Shown here: positions 1 through 5,244 of the stretch, in pieces
How positions within the stretch are numbered: position 1 is the first letter of the stretch
Layout: every line of letters begins with the position of its first letter
Position numbers and translations under genes: made by a program
Notes under the pieces: generated by a model
Database searches by the model: none
Told to the model about the DNA's origin: nothing
Seen by the model: only the letters and a program-made list of their open reading frames with translations
NCBI GenBank assembly: GCA_028873745.1
Contig: JAPPNT010000157.1
Span: 1 to 5,556 of the forward strand
Length of the DNA: 5,556 bases
Reading direction: 5' to 3'
DNA from: Chloroflexota bacterium
Lineage (GTDB): Bacteria; Chloroflexota; Dehalococcoidia; Lucifugimonadales; UBA1127

Positions 1-2
1 GC

Positions 3-59
3 ACCCTTGCGGGCTTCGAGCAGGCGTTCTCGGCGCTGCGGGCGGATGGGATGCTGTAG
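3..59 (+). CDS. C-terminal end of an unidentified protein (5' part outside window)
   Basis: An open frame enters from the left edge and ends at TAG (57-59). It encodes TLAGFEQAFSALRADGML. Fourteen of its 18 codons end in a GC-favoured way typical of this window's real genes, whereas the other two frames look less biased, so I take it as coding. The ending has a loose resemblance to the last helix of zinc-type alcohol dehydrogenases (an 'eAfealr.g' pattern), but 18 residues cannot identify a family. It lies 75 bases upstream of the SDR-like gene on the same strand, so the two could share a transcript. The function is unknown from this window. Confidence 0.4.
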   Translation, partial: TLAGFEQAFSALRADGML

Positions 60-124
60 GGTCCTTGTGCGCGGTTGCCCCTCCCTGCAATCCCTGTCTC
101 TTCTCAATCGTTTCTCCAGGTAGA

Positions 125-129
125 GGGGG
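125..129 (+). promoter_or_regulatory. Shine-Dalgarno for the SDR/DUF2867 gene
   Basis: A GGGGG run inside AGAGGGGG lies 5 bases before the ATG at 135. It decides the start. The reading frame is open further up to a TTG at 75, but the extra 20 residues do not look like protein and the Rossmann strand begins just after the ATG at 135. The 75-base gap before the ATG (60-134) shows no convincing promoter or terminator. Confidence 0.6.
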
Positions 130-134
130 TCGCA

Positions 135-1637
135 ATGGAAAAACCGCACAAAATCCTCGTAACCGGCGCTACCGGCTACATCGGCGGCCGCCTAGCGCCG
201 AGGCTTGTGCGCGAGGGCTACGGCGTCCGCGTGCTCGCTCGCAGCCGCGGCCGCGTCGAGGCGCGCCCCTGGGCCCGCGACGTCGAAATTGCCATCGGCG
301 ACGTCCTCGATCCGGCGACGCTTGCTCCGGCGCTTGAAGGCGTCGACTGCGCCTACTACCTCGTCCACAGCATGGCGAAGGGCCATGGCTTCCGCGATAC
401 CGACATTCGCGCGGCCCGTGCCTTCGCCGAGTCCGCTCAGCGGGCTGGCGTGCGCCGCATCGTATACCTCGGCGGCCTCGGCGACCCCGGCGCCAGGCTT
501 TCCGAGCACCTCCGCTCTCGCCAGGAGACCGGCGACGCTCTCCGCGAGGACGGTGTCCCGGTCACCGAGTTTCGTGCCGCCGTCATCGTCGGCGCCGGCA
601 GCATCTCCTTCGAGATGGTGCGCTACCTTGTCGAACGGCTGCCGGTCATGGTCTGCCCCCGGTGGATCTACTCCCGCGTGCAGCCCATCGCCGTCGGCGA
701 CTTGCTCGACTACCTCGCCGCCGCCCTCGGCTGTCCGGCGAGTGCGGGCAGGGTTGTCGAGATTGGCGGCCGGGACGTCGTGACCTACGGCGGCATGATG
801 CTCGGCTACGCCCGCGCCCGTGGCCTCAGGCGGCTGCTCCTGCCCGTCCCCGTCCTCACGCCCAGGCTCTCCTCGTACTGGGTGCACCTCGTGACGCCTA
901 TTCCCGCCAGCATCGGGAGTCCCCTCATCGACGGCCTGCGCAACGACGTCGTCGTCCGGGACAACGCCGCCGTCGAGCTCTTTCCCGGCATCCGGCCCCT
1001 CGACTACGAGGGCGCCCTCGCCGCCGTCATCGAGGACCTCGAGCAGGGCCGCATCGACACCTCGTGGAGCGACGCCCACGGCCGGGCCCACCCATCGGGG
1101 CCCGAGGTGCGGATGGAGACGCAGGCGGGCATGATACTCGAGCGGCGCGCCCTGCGCGTTGCGGCGCCGCCGGAGGCGGTCTACCGGGTGTTCACCGGCA
1201 TCGGCGGTCGGCGGGGCTGGTACTTCGCCAACTGGCTGTGGCGCATGCGCGGCATGATCGACCGGGTCATCGGCGGGGCGGGCCTGCGCCGCGGCCGCCG
1301 TCACCCCGACGATTTGCGCGTCGGCGACGCCCTCGACTTCTGGCGAGTCGAGGCCCTGGAGCCCGGCCGCTCCATGCGCCTGCGCGCCGAGATGAAGACG
1401 CCCGGCCGCGCTTGGCTCCAATACGAGGCGCTGGACGCGCCGGACGGGGCGGCGGAGCTGGTGCAGACGGCGGCCTTCACTCCGCGGGGCCTCATGGGGC
1501 TGGTCTACTGGTACGCGCTTTACCCGGTCCACGCCTGGATCTTCCGGGGCATGGTCAGGGCCATCGCCCGCCGGGCCGAGAGGGGCGCAGCCGTTTCGTC
1601 GGGGACGGCTTCAGGGGGTCTCGGCGTCTCCTGTTGA
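135..1637 (+). CDS. Atypical SDR / NAD(P)-binding epimerase-like protein with C-terminal DUF2867 domain
   Basis: A 500-aa two-domain protein. Residues 1 to about 300 form an NAD(P)-binding Rossmann domain of the atypical SDR type. The glycine motif is G11-x2-G14-x2-G17 after the first strand (KILVTGATGYIGG), with an acidic GDVLD at 55-59 and YLGGLG at 111-116. No clear SDR Tyr-x3-Lys catalytic pair follows, as is usual for this atypical group, so redox chemistry is not assured. Residues from about 330 to 475 match the DUF2867/SRPBCC-like module that accompanies this family, with marker stretches GWYFANWLWRMRG (361-373), GDALDFWRVE (397-406), and a hydrophobic YWYALYPVHAWIF (458-470) that may touch the membrane. 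The length is normal for the family. The substrate is unknown. The start is set by the GGGGG site 5 bases upstream. The last 27 bases overlap the convergent aldolase gene, and the C-terminal tail after residue 480 is low-complexity. Confidence 0.92.
   Translation: MEKPHKILVTGATGYIGGRLAPRLVREGYGVRVLARSRGRVEARPWARDVEIAIGDVLDPATLAPALEGVDCAYYLVHSMAKGHGFRDTDIRAARAFAESAQRAGVRRIVYLGGLGDPGARLSEHLRSRQETGDALREDGVPVTEFRAAVIVGAGSISFEMVRYLVERLPVMVCPRWIYSRVQPIAVGDLLDYLAAALGCPASAGRVVEIGGRDVVTYGGMMLGYARARGLRRLLLPVPVLTPRLSSYWVHLVTPIPASIGSPLIDGLRNDVVVRDNAAVELFPGIRPLDYEGALAAVIEDLEQGRIDTSWSDAHGRAHPSGPEVRMETQAGMILERRALRVAAPPEAVYRVFTGIGGRRGWYFANWLWRMRGMIDRVIGGAGLRRGRRHPDDLRVGDALDFWRVEALEPGRSMRLRAEMKTPGRAWLQYEALDAPDGAAELVQTAAFTPRGLMGLVYWYALYPVHAWIFRGMVRAIARRAERGAAVSSGTASGGLGVSC
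1589..1610 (-). terminator. Possible hairpin directly after the aldolase stop codon (weak)
   Basis: AGCCGT (1589-1594) and ACGGCT (1605-1610) form a perfect 6-bp inverted repeat with a 10-base loop. It starts on the base next to the TGA (1613-1611) that ends the - strand operon. There is no T-tract after it on either strand, and on the + strand it lies inside codons of the SDR-like gene. It could slow polymerase or protect a 3' end, but a 6-bp stem is easily found by chance in DNA this rich in GC. Confidence 0.2.
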
Positions 1638-2594
1638 ATCGGCGTTGGCGGCCTCCTGCGCGCGCTCCATCTCCCGGCGCCGAAGCAGCTTGACGGCGTC
1701 CTTCGTCGCGCATTCCATCGCGTACCCGATGGCCGCCAGCGCAGAACGGGCCGTCGCCGCGTCGATGATGACGCCCTGCCGCACGCCGTAGGCCAGCCCC
1801 TGCCGATGCGCCTCCGTGTAGGCGCGGACGGCCTCGGCACACATCGCAACGTCGGACTCGGAAGGCCGCAGGCCCCGGTTGGCGGCGGCGACCTGCGCCG
1901 GGTGCACGCAGAACGTGCTCCGGCACCCGCCCTCCCACGAAGCCTGCATCGAGCGGTCCAGCGCCTCCGCGTCACCGTAGTCCGCGATAGTCGAGCGGCC
2001 CGGCGTCCATACCCGGCCGTTGACCGTCAGCCCCAGCGCCCGCGCCACGAGTCCCACCTCGCCCCGCGCGTAGCCCAGCACGTCGGTCTCGTGCAGGTCG
2101 TCAAAGACGATGCCCAGGTCTGCCGTCAGGTCCGCCTCGCCCAGCACGCCGAACGACCGCACCCGCGCACTCGCCGACGCGATCTCGTACGCGCTCCGTA
2201 CGCCCGCCGCCGACTCAATCATCGGCATGATCTCCACGCCGCCGCCGGCCATGCTCCGCGCCGCTTCCAGCCGCGAGAGCAGCGTGTCGAGCTCCCGTAC
2301 CTGCTCGGCTGACTCGGCCTTGGGCAGGACGATGGCGCACAGCCCCGGCCACACGCCCGCCTCGCAGTCCGCGGCCACCGCGTCGGCGTTGACGCGCAGC
2401 GCGGCCTCCGACCCGCCGCGCCCCACCAGCGCGATGGCCTCCCGGACGCCCTCGCGGGCCGCCGCTTTCTCCCCCGGCGCCACCGAGTCCTCCAGGTCCA
2501 GCACCACCACGTCCGCCCCGTGCCGCCACACGCCCTCCACAAACCGGCGCACGTTGGCCGGCGTGAACAGCAAGGAGCGTCGAACGGGCGGCAT
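1611..2594 (-). CDS. HpcH/HpaI aldolase / citrate lyase beta-like (CitE family) CoA-ester lyase
   Basis: A 327-aa protein of the CitE superfamily: Mg-dependent TIM barrels that cleave or form C-C bonds in CoA esters such as citramalyl-, malyl- or citryl-CoA. All the usual motifs are present in order: RRSLLFTPAN (5-14), ADVVVLDLEDSVAPGEKAAAR (27-47), LRVN (66-69, Arg67), IVLPKAES (88-95), MPMIESAAGV (123-132, metal Glu127), GEADLTADLG (152-161, metal Asp155) and CVHPAQVAAAN (229-239). It is therefore probably active. The substrate cannot be chosen from sequence alone: citramalyl-CoA lyase, malyl-CoA lyase or a malyl-CoA thioesterase are all possible. It is the last gene of a three-gene operon. 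The ATG lies 3 bases after the upstream stop, with GGGAG (2608-2604) 9 bases before it, suggesting coupled translation. Its 3' end overlaps the convergent SDR-like gene by 27 bases. Confidence 0.94.
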   Translation of the reverse strand: MPPVRRSLLFTPANVRRFVEGVWRHGADVVVLDLEDSVAPGEKAAAREGVREAIALVGRGGSEAALRVNADAVAADCEAGVWPGLCAIVLPKAESAEQVRELDTLLSRLEAARSMAGGGVEIMPMIESAAGVRSAYEIASASARVRSFGVLGEADLTADLGIVFDDLHETDVLGYARGEVGLVARALGLTVNGRVWTPGRSTIADYGDAEALDRSMQASWEGGCRSTFCVHPAQVAAANRGLRPSESDVAMCAEAVRAYTEAHRQGLAYGVRQGVIIDAATARSALAAIGYAMECATKDAVKLLRRREMERAQEAANADSTGDAETP

Positions 2595-2597
2595 GGC

Positions 2598-4115
2598 CTA
2601 GCTCTCCCCCCTTGCCGGCGTCTCCGCACCCGAAGTCGCGTCAACGCTCGCGCCGTCCAGCTCCCCCGTCGCTCGCGGCGGCACACCGATGCCGAAGTGC
2701 GACGGCACCACTGGCTGCCACACCGTCGGCGCAGGCGCAGCCGTCGAGGGCGTTGGATTGCTGTCTGCAGTTGCGTTGGTCTTAGCGACGGGCGCAGCCG
2801 CAGCCTCAGCCCGCGTTACTCCGATGCCGAAGTGCGACGGCACTACCGGCTGCCACGGTGACGGCGCAGGCGCGGCGGGCGTGACCGCCATGGCCGAGCC
2901 TGGGAAGATCGCGTTGCACGCCTCGGCAGCCTCCGGGTGCAGCGTGACCACGCCCCGGCAGCCGTGGGCCCTCGCGGCCGCTGCCCCCTCCGCCAGCCAG
3001 GCCGCTGCGTCATGGCCGAGCGCCTCGGTGAGGCCGTCGCTCGCGATGTCCGTCGCGAGGCATGCGTACACCGGCACGCCCGCCTCGGTCGCCGCCGCCG
3101 AGATGCGTCCCCGCAGGTGCGCCGTCTCCGGCAGCACGGGCGGCCGCAACGCCGCCCACACGGAGCGGATGTCCGGCCTCCCCAGCAGGTCGAGCGCATC
3201 GTGCGTCGCGGCGATTGCCGCGCTGACACGCGGCGTCGTCGACAACATGTCGCGCAGCGCCAGCACACCGGCGGCTGTTTCGACCTGGACCACCACGCGC
3301 ACCCGCTTCCGCAGCCCCCGCTCGCCTTCCATCTCGCCGAGCAGCGCGTCCAGCCTCTGCACGTCCTCCGGCGACTCCGCCGCCGCCACGACGGCCGAGA
3401 GCCCCGGACGCACGCATGCCGCCATGTCGGCCTCCGCCTCGTTGAGGCCCATCCGGACCCACATGGGCAACCCGGCCCGCGCCGCCGCCGCAATCGCGCT
3501 GCGCGCCAGCTCCCGCGCCGCGTTCCGTCGAGACGGGTGCACCAGCGTTGTCAGGTCCAGGCAGAGCGCGTCGGCGTCGCCGCCCAGCGTCTCCAGTATG
3601 CGCGCCGCGTCATCGGCCGGGAGCAGCAGCACGGAGCGCGCGGTTGCGGGAGGCGCCAGCGGCGGCGGTGGGGGCTCGGGTATAAAATCGTACTCGCCGT
3701 TCATGGCCGCCAGCGCGATGGCCGTGAGCTCCTCGCCCTCTCGTCGGCTCGTCTCCCGCAGCGGCAGCCGGCGCGGCTTCCCCCCGTCCGAGACCGTCGA
3801 GACCACCAGCGCAAGATCGCCAAAGATGATGCCCAGCAGCACGGCCACCGCGCCCAGTCCCGCCGCGACAAGCTGCAGCGTGGTGCCCGGCTCCGCCAGC
3901 AGGCTCAGCGCGGCGATGAGCGCCCCCAGCACCACCGTCGTGACCCTGGGACGCTGCGACAGGCGAACGCCCGTCATGGAGCCGTAGGAAAACTCGCGAA
4001 ACAGCGGCGCGCCGCCGCGCGGGACGTGGTGGATGAGACGCAGGTTGGTGACGGCCACGCGCCCGCTCTCCGCGGCTACGTACTCGTGCGGCAGGAGGTA
4101 GTCGGCTAGCGCCAA
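2598..4115 (-). CDS. PH-like membrane module fused to a partly degenerate CitE-like barrel, with a repeat-bearing tail
   Basis: A 505-aa protein starting at TTG (4115-4113). Residues about 5-57 and 100-140 resemble a bacterial PH-like domain (AVTNLRLIHHVPRGG at 21-35, then FSYGSMTGVRLS). They are split by two hydrophobic segments at about 58-74 and 78-106 that look like a membrane hairpin. A proline-rich linker (147-156) leads to a CitE-like barrel at about 160-405. In that barrel the LDLED motif has become LDLTT (186-190) and the LPK lysine is lost (AAAES, 243-247). Arg221 (VRMG), Glu279 (VETAAGV), probable Asp306 and HP 393-394 are kept. Activity is therefore doubtful but some ligand binding is possible. 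The tail carries WQPVVPSHFGIGV twice (421-433, 466-478). The gene overlaps the previous one by 10 bases. No ATG or GTG fits the start, so TTG with GGGAG 9 bases upstream is the best choice. The open frame above the TTG is another-frame reading of the previous gene. The PH-like assignment is by pattern and less certain than the barrel. Confidence 0.85.
   Translation of the reverse strand: MALADYLLPHEYVAAESGRVAVTNLRLIHHVPRGGAPLFREFSYGSMTGVRLSQRPRVTTVVLGALIAALSLLAEPGTTLQLVAAGLGAVAVLLGIIFGDLALVVSTVSDGGKPRRLPLRETSRREGEELTAIALAAMNGEYDFIPEPPPPPLAPPATARSVLLLPADDAARILETLGGDADALCLDLTTLVHPSRRNAARELARSAIAAAARAGLPMWVRMGLNEAEADMAACVRPGLSAVVAAAESPEDVQRLDALLGEMEGERGLRKRVRVVVQVETAAGVLALRDMLSTTPRVSAAIAATHDALDLLGRPDIRSVWAALRPPVLPETAHLRGRISAAATEAGVPVYACLATDIASDGLTEALGHDAAAWLAEGAAAARAHGCRGVVTLHPEAAEACNAIFPGSAMAVTPAAPAPSPWQPVVPSHFGIGVTRAEAAAAPVAKTNATADSNPTPSTAAPAPTVWQPVVPSHFGIGVPPRATGELDGASVDATSGAETPARGES
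2682..2741 (-). repeat. C-terminal peptide repeat, copy 2
   Basis: This stretch encodes AAPAP-T-V followed by WQPVVPSHFGIGV (core 2682-2720), residues 459-478 of the PH/CitE-like fusion. The core is identical in protein to copy 1. The four base differences over 39 bases (P3, V4, G12, V13 of the core) are all silent third-position changes. This points to an old duplication kept at the peptide level, or to selection on the peptide. Confidence 0.9.
2817..2876 (-). repeat. C-terminal peptide repeat, copy 1
   Basis: This stretch encodes AAPAP-S-P followed by WQPVVPSHFGIGV (core 2817-2855), residues 414-433 of the fusion protein. It starts about 8 residues after the end of the CitE-like barrel. 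The two cores are offset by 135 bases (45 codons), joined by an Ala/Thr/Pro-rich spacer of the kind expected for a flexible linker. Confidence 0.9.
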
Positions 4116-5056
4116 GGCGGTGCGCTCCCTTCCCCCCCGGATGCGCCCTCGGCAGAGGTCGCTGCCGAGCGGCTGGCGATGGCCTCCGCCCGCGCGACCA
4201 CCGCCCGCGCCTGCCGCACGTTGGCCAGGTCCGCCATCGTCCCCGTCGACGCCGCGATGGCGCCCCGTCCCTCCGAGACGGCTGCCGCCATCGCCGACAG
4301 CACGCGCCCCGCCGCCTCGACCTCCGGCGCGCCGGGACTGAACCCGGCGTTGACCAGCGAGACCACATTGGCGTCGAAGCAGAGCGCGCCCCGCAGCCCC
4401 ATGCGCCGGCCCACTGCGGCGTACCCCGCCGCCAGCGCACCGGCCCCCGTCGCGACGGCCCCGTGCGCCTGCACGCCCAGCGACCGCGCGGCCATCACCA
4501 GCGCGCCCCGGTAGCACGACGCAAGGTCCCGCCTCGCCGCGTCGTGCTCTCCCGCCGCGCGCAGCAGCGCATCCTCGTCCAGCGCGAGCGCGACGACACG
4601 CGGGCTCGCGGCAGCAATCTCCGCGCAGCTTTGGACCGCCGCCCCCGACGCCAGCACAACTTCCACGTTCACCGTGCCCGCATCGACGCCATGCGACGCC
4701 TCCCACGCGCCCAGCGCCGCGTCGACGGCCGCAACGTCGTCCGGCGAGTTGGCGGTTACCAGCGCCCCGGAGACAACGCCCGCCGCCATGTCCATCGCCA
4801 CCAGGTCGGCTGAAGCTCCCGGTGCGTCCGTCCAGAGCAGCAACTCCACGCCAGACCCGACCAGCGACGCCGACGCCGCGCCAAGCGCGCGCCGCGCCTC
4901 CTCCCGCCGGTGGGCTGCAGCCCCGCGCGCCACGTCGAGGACGACGGCGTCGGCACCCGACGCGGCCGCCCGCGCCAGCCCGTCGACGTCCAGCGGAGAG
5001 ACCGCCAGCAGCGAGCGCCGCACCAGCGTGTCCCGTACGGCCATAGCTGTTTTCAT
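4106..5056 (-). CDS. Degenerate CitE/HpcH-like protein, probable pseudoenzyme
   Basis: A 316-aa protein, first gene of the - strand operon. It lines up along its length with the intact aldolase two genes downstream: RRSLLAVSP (13-21) for RRSLLFTPA, GADAVVLDVARG (34-45) for GADVVVLDLEDS, EIAAASPRV (146-154) for EIASASARV, and GLRGALCFDANVVSLVNAGFSP (220-241) for the GCRSTFCVHPAQV region. Yet the key residues are gone. LDLED reads LDVAR, the LRVN Arg aligns with Trp75, LPK is TAN, the metal Glu aligns with Ala136, the metal Asp with Leu164, and HP with Asp-Ala (228-229). It is intact and well coded, so it is not a dying gene, and a structural or regulatory role is more likely than catalysis. 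The ATG at 5056 is chosen because an extended -10 ends 7 bases before it. ATGs at 5068 (inside that -10) and 5044 are alternatives. None has a Shine-Dalgarno. Confidence 0.85.
   Translation of the reverse strand: MKTAMAVRDTLVRRSLLAVSPLDVDGLARAAASGADAVVLDVARGAAAHRREEARRALGAASASLVGSGVELLLWTDAPGASADLVAMDMAAGVVSGALVTANSPDDVAAVDAALGAWEASHGVDAGTVNVEVVLASGAAVQSCAEIAAASPRVVALALDEDALLRAAGEHDAARRDLASCYRGALVMAARSLGVQAHGAVATGAGALAAGYAAVGRRMGLRGALCFDANVVSLVNAGFSPGAPEVEAAGRVLSAMAAAVSEGRGAIAASTGTMADLANVRQARAVVARAEAIASRSAATSAEGASGGEGSAPPWR
4125..4133 (-). promoter_or_regulatory. Shine-Dalgarno that supports the TTG start of the PH/CitE-like fusion
   Basis: On the - strand this reads GGAAGGGAG. Its GGGAG (4129-4125) is 9 bases before TTG (4115-4113). 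The same GGGAG core at 8-9 bases precedes the aldolase ATG and the npdG-like ATG, so this looks like the local standard. It lies inside the last codons of the upstream gene, which fits translational coupling through the 10-base overlap. Confidence 0.65.
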
Positions 5057-5063
5057 GGCAGGC

Positions 5064-5072
5064 AGCATACCA
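5064..5072 (-). promoter_or_regulatory. Extended -10 element for the CitE-like operon, suggesting a leaderless mRNA
   Basis: The - strand reads TGGTATGCT: an extended -10 (TGn) followed by TATGCT, 4 of 6 to TATAAT. The expected transcription start, about 7 bases after its end, falls at the A of the ATG at 5056 or the base before. No good -35 is seen 17 bases upstream (GC-only sequence), which extended -10 promoters can tolerate. The lack of any Shine-Dalgarno before the gene agrees with a leaderless start. Confidence 0.4.
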
Positions 5073-5096
5073 CACCGCGCCGTCGGCCCCGCCGTG

Positions 5097-5129
5097 CGTT
5101 GCCTTGCACAACAGCCATGTAGTGCAACG
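5097..5129. repeat. Small inverted repeat in the divergent promoter region
   Basis: TTGCAC (5104-5109) and GTGCAA (5122-5127) form a 6-bp inverted repeat with 12 bases between. CGTTGC (5097-5102) and GCAACG (5124-5129) give an overlapping alternative pairing. GCACAA recurs at 5106, 5138 and 5210. The site lies between the two divergent -10 candidates and upstream of both, where an operator would be expected. The arms are short and chance is possible. Confidence 0.25.
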
Positions 5130-5159
5130 TGTTCTCAGCACAAATGTATGGGGGCCAAG

Positions 5160-5206
5160 GTCAATTTGGCCGAATCTGCTATGCTATGGAGGTTGGATGT
5201 CAATTT
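5160..5206 (+). repeat. Direct repeat GTCAATTT flanking the npdG-side -10
   Basis: GTCAATTT occurs at 5160-5167 and again at 5199-5206, 39 bases apart start to start, one on each side of the TGCTATGCT promoter candidate. AT-rich octamers are rare in this GC-rich DNA, and repeats around a promoter are a common arrangement for regulator half-sites. No regulator family can be named from this. Confidence 0.3.
5177..5185 (+). promoter_or_regulatory. Extended -10 element for the npdG-like gene
   Basis: TGCTATGCT has the same TGn-TATGCT form as the element on the opposite strand at 5072-5064. The expected start of transcription is near 5192, giving an untranslated leader of about 49 bases before the ATG at 5241. 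No convincing -35 lies 16-18 bases upstream. The two promoters point away from each other and together account for the AT-richer gap. Confidence 0.4.
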
Positions 5207-5244
5207 CGGGCACAAGTGACACACGTCGGGAGCGCCATTCATGA
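5197..5244 (+). other. Possible 15-codon leader ORF overlapping the npdG start
   Basis: An ATG at 5197 opens a 15-codon frame (MSISGTSDTRRERHS) whose TGA (5242-5244) overlaps the npdG-like ATG as ATGA, the classic coupling overlap. GGAGG (5188-5192) sits 4 bases upstream of it. Against this, if the -10 at 5180-5185 is right, transcription would start near 5192 and drop most of that GGAGG, and the npdG-like gene has its own good site. A short frame like this can arise by chance. Confidence 0.2.
5228..5232 (+). promoter_or_regulatory. Shine-Dalgarno for the npdG-like gene
   Basis: GGGAG ends 8 bases before the ATG at 5241. It fixes the start at the first residue of the Rossmann strand (MISFIGGTG), where family members normally begin. 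Confidence 0.65.

Noticed and set aside
75..134. Earlier TTG start for the SDR/DUF2867 protein
   Set aside because: The 20 extra residues lack family resemblance, and the ATG at 135 has a well-spaced GGGGG site and begins just before the Rossmann strand.
192..1532. 446-aa open frame on the - strand opposite the SDR/DUF2867 gene
   Set aside because: It is antisense to a clearly recognised protein, has low-complexity Asp/Gly/Ala/Arg composition with no motif, and is open because of high GC.
662..1693. 343-aa + strand frame within the SDR/DUF2867 gene
   Set aside because: It is very Arg/Pro/Ala-rich without any fold pattern: a shifted-frame shadow of the real gene.
2689..3987. 432-aa + strand frame opposite the PH/CitE-like fusion
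   Set aside because: It is Ser/Ala/Arg-rich and without motifs. Its apparent repeat (MPKCDGTTGCH twice) is only the antisense reading of the WQPVVPSHFGIGV repeat.
2937..4109. 390-aa + strand frame opposite the fusion gene
   Set aside because: It has Arg/His/Gln-rich shadow composition with no recognisable domain, antisense to well-supported coding sequence.
4116..5141. N-terminal extension of the fusion protein to give an 847-aa product
   Set aside because: The extra 342 residues are Gly/Arg/Ala noise in another frame of the upstream CitE-like gene. Protein-like sequence begins only around the TTG at 4115, which has its own ribosome site.
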